This document shows, piece by piece, positions 1-7,564 of a stretch of DNA of 55,890 nt. The translations under genes were made by a program, and so were the position numbers. The notes under the pieces are model-generated. The model saw only the letters and a program-made list of their open reading frames with translations. It searched no databases and was not told the DNA's origin. The stretch lies in IMG/VR virus record IMGVR_UViG_3300034272_001646, positions 1 through 55,890 of that record; one strand, given 5' to 3'. The stretch's first letter is position 1, and every line of letters begins with the position of its first letter. Origin of the DNA: a virus.

Positions 1-310
1 GCGGAGCGCCTGCTTCAAGCAGTTGTAAAAAGCTAAGATCAGGATTTTCGTGTTGTCTCCAAACCATAATTACGTTTGATTCGTCTGGTTTCATCCACAT
101 CGGAATAGTATCAAGACCGAGTGGAAATTTTTCATTTCCTAACCATACACAGCTAAACGATTTGCACGGATTCTCAGGTCGTTGTTCGTGTATCGAACAT
201 CCTTTTGTAGTTACAAAATGACATTTCCTTCCTGGCCAAAATTGATGGCCAAGAGCTTCTCCAGTTAACCAACCGCAGCACTTCGTGCAACTTCCACATT
301 CTCTTGTCAT
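1..310 (-). CDS. CxxCxxCC cysteine-cluster protein (YkgJ-like), 3' end cut by window
   Basis: The reading frame starts with ATG at 310 and runs off the left edge, so only about 103 N-terminal residues are visible. Residues 5-12 read CGSCTKCC, the CxxCxxCC signature of the YkgJ / zinc- or iron-sulfur-cluster family. More cysteines follow in the contexts KCHF, GCSIH and NPCKSFSC, as expected for metal ligands. The family's biochemical role is poorly known. A purine-rich AAGTGAGA precedes the start at a suitable distance. It lies 6 nt downstream of the oxygenase gene on the same strand, so the two metal-binding proteins are probably co-transcribed. The motif makes the family call good; the function remains open. 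Confidence 0.75.
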   Translation of the reverse strand, partial: MTRECGSCTKCCGWLTGEALGHQFWPGRKCHFVTTKGCSIHEQRPENPCKSFSCVWLGNEKFPLGLDTIPMWMKPDESNVIMVWRQHENPDLSFLQLLEAGAP

Positions 311-316
311 ATTATC

Positions 317-913
317 TCACTTAAATTGAGGACCAGCTAACCATACTACTAGAGTTTTACGAATGCCTTTTGTCACAGGAGTTACTCTGTGTAAAATAAA
401 GGACGGGAATGCAACTACTAAACCTTTTTGTTTTGTGACTTGAGTCGGCACGGGTGCATCAAATATCTCAAGATCTCCCCCCTCGTATTCAGAAGGATCA
501 GATAATTGTATTACAAGAGATAATTTGCGAGGCGCATTCGTTGCATTTCCACCTCTGTCAAGATGCCACGTATAATGATCGTCTTTTCCATCGTATATAG
601 TATACTGAAAGTCCTCTACAAATCCCCATATATCTAGATTGAAGAATTCACCGTTCAGTTGTCTTGCTATGAAAGCAATTCTATCATATATAAAATTAGT
701 CTCGGGCGTAAGATTTATCCAACCTATTTTAGATGATCTAACTGCTTCTTCAACTTTACTATCAGGTCCAACACTAGCAGATTTGATCGTGAGACTATCA
801 CCAATACTAACTATTTTATCGATCTCTTCTTCAGTAAAACCATCACGCCATGATGCAAAAGAAATTTCTGGTATACCTAACGATGGAGAAGGAGCTATTT
901 GATATACTGCCAT
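317..913 (-). CDS. 2-oxoglutarate/Fe(II)-dependent oxygenase (PKHD / prolyl 4-hydroxylase-like)
   Basis: This 198-residue protein has the double-stranded beta-helix pattern of 2OG-Fe(II) oxygenases. The iron ligands are H117 and D119 (WHLD) and H175 (LHRVTPV), and R185 (GIRK) is placed to bind the 2OG carboxylate. Length and spacing match the PKHD-type / P4Hc subgroup, which is frequent in T4-like cyanophages. Such enzymes hydroxylate protein side chains, often proline, but the phage substrate is unknown. The ATG at 913 overlaps the stop of the upstream gene (TAATG), so translation is probably coupled. A long Gly-X-Y fibre rich in X-Pro-Gly is encoded about 1.3 kb upstream on the same strand and is a candidate substrate (inference). 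Catalytic residues look intact. Confidence 0.85.
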   Translation of the reverse strand: MAVYQIAPSPSLGIPEISFASWRDGFTEEEIDKIVSIGDSLTIKSASVGPDSKVEEAVRSSKIGWINLTPETNFIYDRIAFIARQLNGEFFNLDIWGFVEDFQYTIYDGKDDHYTWHLDRGGNATNAPRKLSLVIQLSDPSEYEGGDLEIFDAPVPTQVTKQKGLVVAFPSFILHRVTPVTKGIRKTLVVWLAGPQFK

Positions 914-1626
914 TATTTACGCTCCCAAATATTATCTCGATAATGGGATTCATGACTTTGAAGCTTTCTACGTGTACCTTTGAGTGCTTTCAGTTCAGTT
1001 TCATTGAATGCTCTACATACATTTTTCGAAAACAAAGTATCTCTTTTAATTGGAATAACCTGCATTAACGGTGTACCAGCAGGTAGAATACCTTTAAAAT
1101 TGGGTTCGTTCCAAACAAATGGAAAGTTAATAAACTCAAAATAACCATCGCAGTCTACCATACCCGAAAAACAAGTAAATCTTGGATCAGGTCTATTTAA
1201 TGGTGGAACAAACAACAGTGAGTATCCTTTCGGGCAGTTGATTGCCCACCAGTTCATGAATTTAATTGGAGGTTTTGGTAAATGTGGAGCGGGGCATTTG
1301 TCAGATGTTACTTGCCACTGTAAATGATTCTCGATCATTGCTCTCGGATATTTGCTGTTGTATTCAATGAACGAACAATCTTCATTCGAAGTGATTTCAA
1401 CATCAGCAACGAGTGGAATAATCCAACCCGTGATCATCGCATCAAGAAAAGGTGGGCATCTTTTGAGAGTAGATTGATCAAAGCCTACATCCTTCTTCAT
1501 TGGCAAAGCTTTATACCATTCTGGTATCAGTTTGCGGGCAGGATAAGGTTCTGGTATATTTCCTAAATCATCATCATAGCAAAGAAATTCTAGTTTAGGC
1601 TCATTCTTTTCAAAAAACGAAAACAT
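913..1626 (-). CDS. conserved phage protein, DUF6065-like
   Basis: This 237-residue protein is rich in Trp, Pro and Cys, with motifs such as PARKLIPEWYKALP near the N-terminus and FPFVWNEPNFKG in the second half. It resembles, from memory, a conserved family (DUF6065) found beside tail-fibre and oxygenase genes in T4-like marine phages; that assignment is tentative. No membrane segment or signal peptide is seen. An in-frame TTG lies one codon upstream, but ATG at 1626 is preferred because it overlaps the preceding gene's stop (TGATG) and suggests translational coupling. The gene ends in a TAATG overlap with the oxygenase, so the two may act in the same process. Function unknown. Confidence 0.6.
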   Translation of the reverse strand: MFSFFEKNEPKLEFLCYDDDLGNIPEPYPARKLIPEWYKALPMKKDVGFDQSTLKRCPPFLDAMITGWIIPLVADVEITSNEDCSFIEYNSKYPRAMIENHLQWQVTSDKCPAPHLPKPPIKFMNWWAINCPKGYSLLFVPPLNRPDPRFTCFSGMVDCDGYFEFINFPFVWNEPNFKGILPAGTPLMQVIPIKRDTLFSKNVCRAFNETELKALKGTRRKLQSHESHYRDNIWERK

Positions 1627-1832
1627 CAATTTTGTCCATTTCCAGGTTTTTCATAGTGTATTCCACCAGATTCAATAAATTTTTTACATTGCTCGACGTC
1701 GCTCGCACCTCTCAGAATATGATCATCATGCAAACTAAAATGTAAGCTTGAGATCCATATTCTGAGATGTGGTGGAAGTTTGTCATAGCAACGCATTACC
1801 AATGCCATTCTTTGTATGTTAACATGTTCCAA
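1626..1832 (-). CDS. small hypothetical protein
   Basis: This is a 68-residue ORF with no recognised domain. The N-terminal half is mixed helical (PPHLRIWISSLHFSLHDDHIL) and the C-terminus is polar. The frame opens with TTG at 1832, preceded by AGAG; the first in-frame ATG is at 1808, so the protein may really be 60 residues. It ends in a TGATG overlap with the next gene, which supports it being translated. Function cannot be inferred. Confidence 0.5.
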   Translation of the reverse strand: MEHVNIQRMALVMRCYDKLPPHLRIWISSLHFSLHDDHILRGASDVEQCKKFIESGGIHYEKPGNGQN

Positions 1833-1860
1833 ATGAATGACTCTATTATATATATGTAAA

Positions 1861-2166
1861 TTACAGGGCTGCTAGTTCGACTAAGTTGCTCTCTGTGATG
1901 GCATCTAAGCCAATCAATGCTTGTTTGACTGCGGTAAAATCGTCATGTTTTTCATCGTAGATGACAAATGGAAAATCAGTAAATTCTCCAATATCCCATG
2001 TATTTAGAGCATTGAATACAGATTCGTATTGACTACTATCGTTGTATGATAAATGAGTAAACTCAATGTTATTATCCTGTAGCCACTGATAGGCTGCAGC
2101 AGAGTCGTTGCCACCTGTCGTAGTCAAACCAGTATAAAGATAAACGTCTTTAATTCCTACTAGCAT
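1861..2166 (-). CDS. hypothetical protein, possibly thioredoxin-fold
   Basis: This 101-residue acidic protein starts with ATG at 2166 behind a good AAGGAA ribosome site. The order DVYLYTG... , a helix, IEFTHLSYND, FTDFPFVIYDE and a C-terminal helix recalls the beta-alpha-beta layout of a glutaredoxin-like fold, including a Pro in the position of a cis-proline. It has no CxxC active site, so a redox role is not supported; this reading is only structural impression. A TATAAATA late promoter lies 71-78 nt upstream, inside the 3' end of the Gly-rich fibre gene, so late expression is likely. Confidence 0.55.
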   Translation of the reverse strand: MLVGIKDVYLYTGLTTTGGNDSAAAYQWLQDNNIEFTHLSYNDSSQYESVFNALNTWDIGEFTDFPFVIYDEKHDDFTAVKQALIGLDAITESNLVELAAL

Positions 2167-2192
2167 GTATTGTTTCCTTTTTGTTATTTGTG

Positions 2193-5100
2193 CTAAAATG
2201 TTACACTCATCGTACCATTAGCGCTGCCTGTTCCAATATTTATAGAAACTATTTGATATGGGTATACTTTTACTGATACTGAATTTGTCGTAGTACCAAT
2301 ATTACCAGCGTTTCCTGATGCTCCAGGATTTGATGTGCCGGCTGTTCCGGCGGTCGCTCCAGTTCCAGCACTACCTGCTGTGCCAGTATTTCCTGCTGCT
2401 CCTGCGCCTCCTGGATTTCCAGCCGCACCATTTGTAGCTCCAGTTCCAGCTGCTCCTGTTGTGCCAGCATTACCAGCAGCTCCGGCACCGCCTGGGTTTC
2501 CAGCCGCACCATTTGTAGCTCCAGTTCCTGCATTGCCAGTCGCTCCAGCATTTCCTGCTGCTCCTGCACCTCCTGGATTTCCAGCTGCACCATTTGTAGC
2601 TCCAGTTCCTGCATTGCCAGTCGCTCCGGCATTTCCTGCAGCGCCGGCATTACCAGGACTTCCTGCTGCTCCTGGATTTGCTCCAGTTCCTGCCGCTCCT
2701 GTTGTACCAGCATTTCCGTTGGCTCCTGCACCGCCTGGACTTCCTGCTGCTCCTGGATTTGCTCCAGTTCCTGCCGCTCCTGTTGTACCAGCGCTTCCTG
2801 CAGCGCCGGCATTACCAGGACTTCCTGCTGCTCCAGCGTTTGCTCCAGTTCCTGCGGCCCCAGTATTTCCAGCACTTCCATTGGCGCCTGCATTACCAGG
2901 ACTTCCTGCTGCTCCAGCGTTTGCTCCAGTTCCTGCGGCTCCTGTATTTCCTGCGCTGCCTGGTGTTCCTGCATTACCTGAACCACCGGCAGCGCCCGAA
3001 AGAAGTCCTCCATTGCCGCCTGCGCCGCCGTTGCCGTTAGTAGCACCACTTATGTTGCCTGAATTACCCGCGGTACCAGCATTGCCGGCGCCGCTACCAC
3101 CTTGCTTTAAAGTCCAACCCGATGCTCCGCCTCCGCCTCCGCCGCCTCCGCCGCCTCCGCCTACACCAGCGTTGCCAGGAGATCCGGAGTTACCCGCCGT
3201 ACCACCAGCTCCTCCTGCACCACCGGCGCCATTTGTTCCTGGGTTACCAGCATTGCCAGTGGCTCCTGGATTCCCAGCATTTCCTCTTGCACCGCCTGCA
3301 CCACCAGCACCGTTATTTCCTGGATTACCAGCATTGCCAGTGGCTCCTGGATTACCAGCATTACCAGCAGCACCGCCTGCACCACCAGCACCGTTATTTC
3401 CTGGATTGCCGGCATTACCAGTGGCTCCTGGATTACCAGCATTACCACCAGCTCCTCCTGCACCACCAGCCCCATTGGTGCCAGGATTGCCTGTTCCTCC
3501 AATACCACCAGATGTCCCAGCTGTACCACCAGCACCACCAGTTCCTGCAGCTCCATTATTACCGGGATTGCCTGTTCCTCCAATACCTCCGGAAGTACCG
3601 GCCGATCCTCCGGCGCCGCCTGTACCAGCAGCTCCATTGTTACCGGGATTGCCTGTTCCTCCAATACCACCAGATGTCCCAGCTGTACCACCAGCACCGC
3701 CAGTTCCTGCAGCCCCATTATTTCCGGGATTGCCTGATCCACCTGGATTTCCAGAAGTTCCGGCCGAGCCAGCTGCTCCGTTTGTAGCATTTCCTCCAGC
3801 CCCACCAGTACCACCGGTTCCACCTGGAAAATTAGCTAAGGAACCAAACGTTGAAACGTTGCCTGGGTTTCCACTTGATCCCGGATTTCCGTTTGCTGCG
3901 CCAGTCCCAGCATTACCAGCAGCTCCGGCACCGCCTGGATTTCCTGCTGCTCCTGGATTAGCTCCAGTGCCAGCATTACCATTTGCTCCAGTATTTCCTG
4001 CTGCTCCGGCATTTCCAGGGCTCCCTGCTGCCCCTGGATTAGCTCCAGTGCCGGCATTACCATTTGCACCTGGATTTCCTGCTGCGCCGGCATTACCTGG
4101 ATTGCCAGTAGATCCAGCGGTTGCCCCTGTTCCTGCATTACCATTTGCTCCAGTATTTCCTGCTGCGCCTGCATTACCTGGATTTCCTGCTGCTCCAGCA
4201 GTTGCCCCTGTACCTGCGGCCCCTGTTGTGCCGGCATTACCATTAGCACCGGCACCGCCAGGACTTCCTGCTGCTCCGGCGTTTGCTCCAGTTCCAGCCG
4301 CCCCTGTTGTGCCGGCATTACCATTGGCACCAGCTCCACCAGGACTTCCTGCTGCTCCAGCGTTTGCTCCAGTTCCTGCTGCTCCAGTATTTCCAGCATT
4401 TCCATTGGCCCCAGCTCCACCGGGACTTCCTGCTGCTCCAGCAGTTGCCCCTGATCCTGCGGCTCCAGTATTTCCAGCACTTCCATTGGCACCCGCACCA
4501 CCTGCACTCCCTGAATTACCAGTCACTCCGCTACCGCCGCCTCCGCCGCCGCCACCGCCGCCGCCGCAAACGCACCCCCCAAGATTTGCGCTTCCACCAA
4601 AGCCACCATTTCCTCCGCCAGGAGAGCCTCCGGCGCCGCCGGGGGCAGAACAAGGCGCAAATGGGGTGCCAAAACAACCGCAGCCACCGCCCGGACTACC
4701 ACCGCTACCGGCTCCGCCACCGCAAGGTCGGGCTGAACCTTGTCCGCCGCCTCCTCCCGTACCTGCGCTACCGCCAGTGCCACCAGCACCGCCGGCACCA
4801 TTATTTCCTGGATTTCCAGAGTTTCCTGTGGCACCTGGATTCCCAGCATTTCCTCTTGCACCGCCAGCACCGCCGGCACCATTGGTACCAGGATTACCAG
4901 AGTTTCCTGTGGCACCTGGATTCCCAGCATTACCAGCAGCACCGCCAGCACCGCCGGCGCCATTTGTTCCTGGGTTACCAGCATTGCCAGTGGCACCTGG
5001 ATTCCCAGCATTACCAGCAGCACCGCCTGCACCACCGGCACCATTAGTACCGGGATTGCCGGAGTTTCCTGTCGCTCCAGCATTTCCAGCAGTACCACCA

Positions 5101-5555
5101 GCACCGCCAGCTCCGCCAGCACCATTCGTACCTGCATTGCCAGTGGCACCTGGATTCCCAGCATTCCCTGCAGCACCTCCGGCTCCTCCTGGGCCGCCAG
5201 CACCGTTTGTGCCAGCATTTCCTGATGCGCCGGGATTTCCAGATGTTCCAGCTGTACCACCAGCACCGCCAGCTCCGCCGGCCCCGTTTGTGCCAGCATT
5301 TCCTGATGCGCCAGGATTGCCAGATGTCCCAGCTGTACCACCAGCACCACCAGTTCCTGCGGCCCCATTATTTCCAGGATTACCAGCATTGCCAGCAGTA
5401 CCAGGATTGCCTGCATTACCAGCGTTTCCATTGCCGCCACGACCAGATATATCTATAGAATATACGCCTGCAGGAACGACGAATGTTGCGGGGGCATTGA
5501 ATACTTGTGTGGCTGGAGCAGCCTTACCTGAAGCTCTAAATACATTTAATGGCAT
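2193..5555 (-). CDS. giant glycine-rich Gly-X-Y repeat fibre / adhesin
   Basis: This 1120-residue protein is almost entirely Gly-X-Y triplets (GNPGATGNAG, GSPGGAGANG and similar) between a short N-terminal beta region (residues 1-38, including FVVPAGVYSIDISG) and a C-terminal beta region (last ~30 residues). The start at ATG 5555 has an AAGAAGG site. Two poly-Gly patches break the triplet pattern: a Cys-rich one at about residues 265-340 and a second at about 795-815. Proline in the triplet region almost always precedes Gly (X-Pro-Gly). The fold could be a collagen triple helix or a polyglycine-II bundle like that of phage S16 gp38 adhesin. Position among tail-fibre genes supports a host-recognition or appendage role. 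The GC-rich coding strand leaves an open antisense frame, which is not a gene. Confidence 0.75.
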   Translation of the reverse strand: MPLNVFRASGKAAPATQVFNAPATFVVPAGVYSIDISGRGGNGNAGNAGNPGTAGNAGNPGNNGAAGTGGAGGTAGTSGNPGASGNAGTNGAGGAGGAGGTAGTSGNPGASGNAGTNGAGGPGGAGGAAGNAGNPGATGNAGTNGAGGAGGAGGTAGNAGATGNSGNPGTNGAGGAGGAAGNAGNPGATGNAGNPGTNGAGGAGGAAGNAGNPGATGNSGNPGTNGAGGAGGARGNAGNPGATGNSGNPGNNGAGGAGGTGGSAGTGGGGGQGSARPCGGGAGSGGSPGGGCGCFGTPFAPCSAPGGAGGSPGGGNGGFGGSANLGGCVCGGGGGGGGGGGSGVTGNSGSAGGAGANGSAGNTGAAGSGATAGAAGSPGGAGANGNAGNTGAAGTGANAGAAGSPGGAGANGNAGTTGAAGTGANAGAAGSPGGAGANGNAGTTGAAGTGATAGAAGNPGNAGAAGNTGANGNAGTGATAGSTGNPGNAGAAGNPGANGNAGTGANPGAAGSPGNAGAAGNTGANGNAGTGANPGAAGNPGGAGAAGNAGTGAANGNPGSSGNPGNVSTFGSLANFPGGTGGTGGAGGNATNGAAGSAGTSGNPGGSGNPGNNGAAGTGGAGGTAGTSGGIGGTGNPGNNGAAGTGGAGGSAGTSGGIGGTGNPGNNGAAGTGGAGGTAGTSGGIGGTGNPGTNGAGGAGGAGGNAGNPGATGNAGNPGNNGAGGAGGAAGNAGNPGATGNAGNPGNNGAGGAGGARGNAGNPGATGNAGNPGTNGAGGAGGAGGTAGNSGSPGNAGVGGGGGGGGGGGGASGWTLKQGGSGAGNAGTAGNSGNISGATNGNGGAGGNGGLLSGAAGGSGNAGTPGSAGNTGAAGTGANAGAAGSPGNAGANGSAGNTGAAGTGANAGAAGSPGNAGAAGSAGTTGAAGTGANPGAAGSPGGAGANGNAGTTGAAGTGANPGAAGSPGNAGAAGNAGATGNAGTGATNGAAGNPGGAGAAGNAGATGNAGTGATNGAAGNPGGAGAAGNAGTTGAAGTGATNGAAGNPGGAGAAGNTGTAGSAGTGATAGTAGTSNPGASGNAGNIGTTTNSVSVKVYPYQIVSINIGTGSANGTMSVTF
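2237..2244 (-). promoter_or_regulatory. T4-type late promoter TATAAATA
   Basis: There is an exact match to the T4 late -10 element TATAAATA on the minus strand. It lies inside the 3' end of the Gly-rich fibre gene, 71-78 nt upstream of the ATG at 2166. It is read as a late promoter for the 1861-2166 gene and genes downstream of it. Confidence 0.6.
2300..5450 (-). repeat. tandem Gly-X-Y coding repeats
   Basis: Degenerate short direct repeats coding for Gly-X-Y blocks of about 9-30 residues fill almost the whole gene. At least two large sections look like duplicates of each other (GNPG...GAGGAGG blocks and GSPG...GTGA blocks each occur in both halves). Such repeats invite slippage and recombination, so repeat number may vary between isolates and assemblies. 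Confidence 0.8.
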
Positions 5556-5570
5556 CGTATAACCTTCTTA

Positions 5571-7316
5571 TTAACCTGTATTTGCAAGAGATAAGGCACC
5601 GAGATATGTTGTACCTCCGTCGAGGGTAAAGAAACTGAAGACATCGATTTTATTTGCACCAGTTGACATCGTCGGTGTCGAAGCATTCGGATATTTAACA
5701 GAAGCCGGCCACGTGATTATTCTCGATCCCGTGGCGTCTTGTTTACAATGAAGTGTGAAACTGTATGCATTGCCCGATGCAGGAGGATTTGAAAATGTAA
5801 TTGTAATAGACGCGTTGGCCAATGTCAAATCGAATACGTTGGATAGTGATAAATCTACAGTGTGAGTAGTTGTTGTTATAGTATTGGCAACAACTGCTTC
5901 TTTGTATGAAGCAAGCTTAGGATTACTTAACACATTATTTGCCATTGCAACGTTGGCATTAAGAGTAGTAATACCAGCTACTTGTAGCGTCGAGGTTACG
6001 TTGGCAAAACCAGTGATCGTAGTATTACCGGCAGCAAGGGTGGTAATTCCAGATGCAGCACCTGCGGCTACAAGAGACGAAACAGCAAGTGGTTGACTGT
6101 TTGTAGACCAGCGATCATTTGTTTCATCCCAGACGAACTGAACGTTGGCAGACGTCCCGCGCATGATCTCGAAGCCAGCATTCTCAGTAGGAGGATTAGC
6201 TCCAAGATCTGCATTCAGCGTAACAATATTATCACCAACGTCGAGTGTTGTGGTGTTCACGTAAGTTCTTGTACCGGAAACTGTCAGGTTACCCGAGAGT
6301 GTAAGATCGGCGATTGATAATGTGGAATTCACATGAATACCAGTCGTATTGACCGTAAGTGTTGGCCCAGCAGTTACTCCAATTGTACCACTAGTTGTAA
6401 TCGTTCCACCAGAAAGTCCATTAGCCGTGGCGACTGAGGTTACACCTCCACCGGTGGCACCTTGAGCACCTTGAGCGCCTTGAGCACCAGTAACACCTTG
6501 AGGTCCAGCAACACCTTGAGCACCAGTTGCGCCAGTTGCGCCTTGAACACCTTGAGCGCCGGCAACACCTTGAGCACCAGTTGCGCCAGTTGCGCCTTGA
6601 ACACCTTGAGCGCCAGCAACACCTTGAGCACCTTGATCACCCGTTGTGCCTTGAGCACCAGTTGCGCCAGTTGCGCCTTGAACACCTTGAGCGCCAGCAA
6701 CACCTTGAGCGCCTTGAGCACCCGTTGTGCCTTGAGCACCTTGTGCACCGGTTGCACCTTGAGCACCTTGAGCGCCTTGAGATCCGAGAGTAAGTGAAGC
6801 ACCATTTAAAGTTGTAACTTGAACAATATCACCAGCAATCGCATTCGATGTAAGCGTTAAGACCGTGGTATTTGTCGTGTTATAGTCAACGGCCGCAATC
6901 TGACGCGAACCATTAATGAAGACGCTTTCAAGCCCTAAAGTATATACGAATGTGTTTGATGTGTCGTCTAATCCTGTAAACACCGTGGTATTCGATGTGA
7001 CAGTAAACGTATAGGTATTCATGGTAGCAGCATTTGCCGTACCGCCTGAGCCCCAATAAACTCCTGTTCCATTCGATGAAAGAACTTGGCCGTTGGATCC
7101 AGAAGATCCGTTGGCTACGATCGTAGTGACAGCGAGAGAAGAGAGATTTGAACCAACTTCAAAGATGGCATTCGCAGCATCTGAAGAGAAGACTTTACGG
7201 TCAGTTAGGTTGACTGCAAATTCACCGTTATCAATAAAGCCGGAATTTGCTACGTCAGTAGTATTAGCTGTACGACCAGAAATTGTCGTGCGCTTAAATT
7301 GAAATTTATTTGCCAT
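5571..7316 (-). CDS. tail fibre / virion structural protein with collagen-like GAQ repeats
   Basis: This 581-residue protein starts at ATG 7316, with AGAGG 7 nt upstream; an in-frame TTG two codons earlier sits too close to that site. The N-terminal region ([11 protein letters not shown]) is typical of fibre proteins in T4-like cyanophages. Next comes a [11 protein letters not shown] module, a collagen-like stretch of [12 protein letters not shown] triplets (about residues 180-290), then a beta region containing [12 protein letters not shown] and a WDETNDRW motif shared with other phage fibres. The C-terminal part looks like a trimerising or receptor-binding domain. It is probably part of a long or side tail fibre. 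The late promoter at 7367-7374 lies just upstream. Confidence 0.8.
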   Translation of the reverse strand: MANKFQFKRTTISGRTANTTDVANSGFIDNGEFAVNLTDRKVFSSDAANAIFEVGSNLSSLAVTTIVANGSSGSNGQVLSSNGTGVYWGSGGTANAATMNTYTFTVTSNTTVFTGLDDTSNTFVYTLGLESVFINGSRQIAAVDYNTTNTTVLTLTSNAIAGDIVQVTTLNGASLTLGSQGAQGAQGATGAQGAQGTTGAQGAQGVAGAQGVQGATGATGAQGTTGDQGAQGVAGAQGVQGATGATGAQGVAGAQGVQGATGATGAQGVAGPQGVTGAQGAQGAQGATGGGVTSVATANGLSGGTITTSGTIGVTAGPTLTVNTTGIHVNSTLSIADLTLSGNLTVSGTRTYVNTTTLDVGDNIVTLNADLGANPPTENAGFEIMRGTSANVQFVWDETNDRWSTNSQPLAVSSLVAAGAASGITTLAAGNTTITGFANVTSTLQVAGITTLNANVAMANNVLSNPKLASYKEAVVANTITTTTHTVDLSLSNVFDLTLANASITITFSNPPASGNAYSFTLHCKQDATGSRIITWPASVKYPNASTPTMSTGANKIDVFSFFTLDGGTTYLGALSLANTG

Positions 7317-7366
7317 TCTCAACCTCTATATAGAGCAACGAAGCGGTTATGTAACCCCTAATATTC

Positions 7367-7374
7367 TATTTATA
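7367..7374 (-). promoter_or_regulatory. T4-type late promoter TATAAATA
   Basis: This exact TATAAATA on the minus strand overlaps the stop codon of the upstream 63-residue gene (GTATAAATA: Val, then stop TAA). It is about 50 nt upstream of the fibre start at 7316, and the leader contains the AGAGG ribosome site. Confidence 0.7.
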
Positions 7375-7561
7375 CAGAAGTATCTTCAGCTTTTTTATTT
7401 TTATTTCCAAGCTTTTCAAGATCAACAATTTTTGCTTGAAGACTGGTCATGGTTTTATCGGCCATGACCAGTCTTGTTTCTAGCATGATGTTCTTACTTG
7501 TAAGATCATGTACACTCGCGAGTAATCGATTGATGTACTCATTTACAAATTCAGCTTCCAT
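7370..7561 (-). CDS. small coiled-coil protein in the tail-fibre operon
   Basis: This 63-residue protein has a long predicted helix with heptad-like hydrophobics (VNEYINRLLASVHDLTSKNI through LQAKIVDLEKL) and a charged C-terminal tail. It starts 3 nt after the upstream fibre gene's stop. Its size and coiled-coil nature resemble the 69-residue protein at 14736-14945, which is also sandwiched between fibre genes. A structural linker or fibre-oligomerisation role is plausible but not shown. Confidence 0.65.
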   Translation of the reverse strand: MEAEFVNEYINRLLASVHDLTSKNIMLETRLVMADKTMTSLQAKIVDLEKLGNKNKKAEDTSV

Positions 7562-7564
7562 AAA

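Noticed and set aside
2300-5450. Dense direct repeats that could suggest a CRISPR array
   Set aside because: Repeat lengths are irregular multiples of three, no unique spacers separate identical repeats, and the repeats are coding triplets in one frame.
2335-5562. A 1075-codon open frame on the plus strand, rich in Pro and Ala
   Set aside because: It is the antisense of the Gly-X-Y gene: each GGN codon reads as NCC on the other strand, which never gives a stop, so the open frame is a by-product of composition. It has no ribosome site or known domain.
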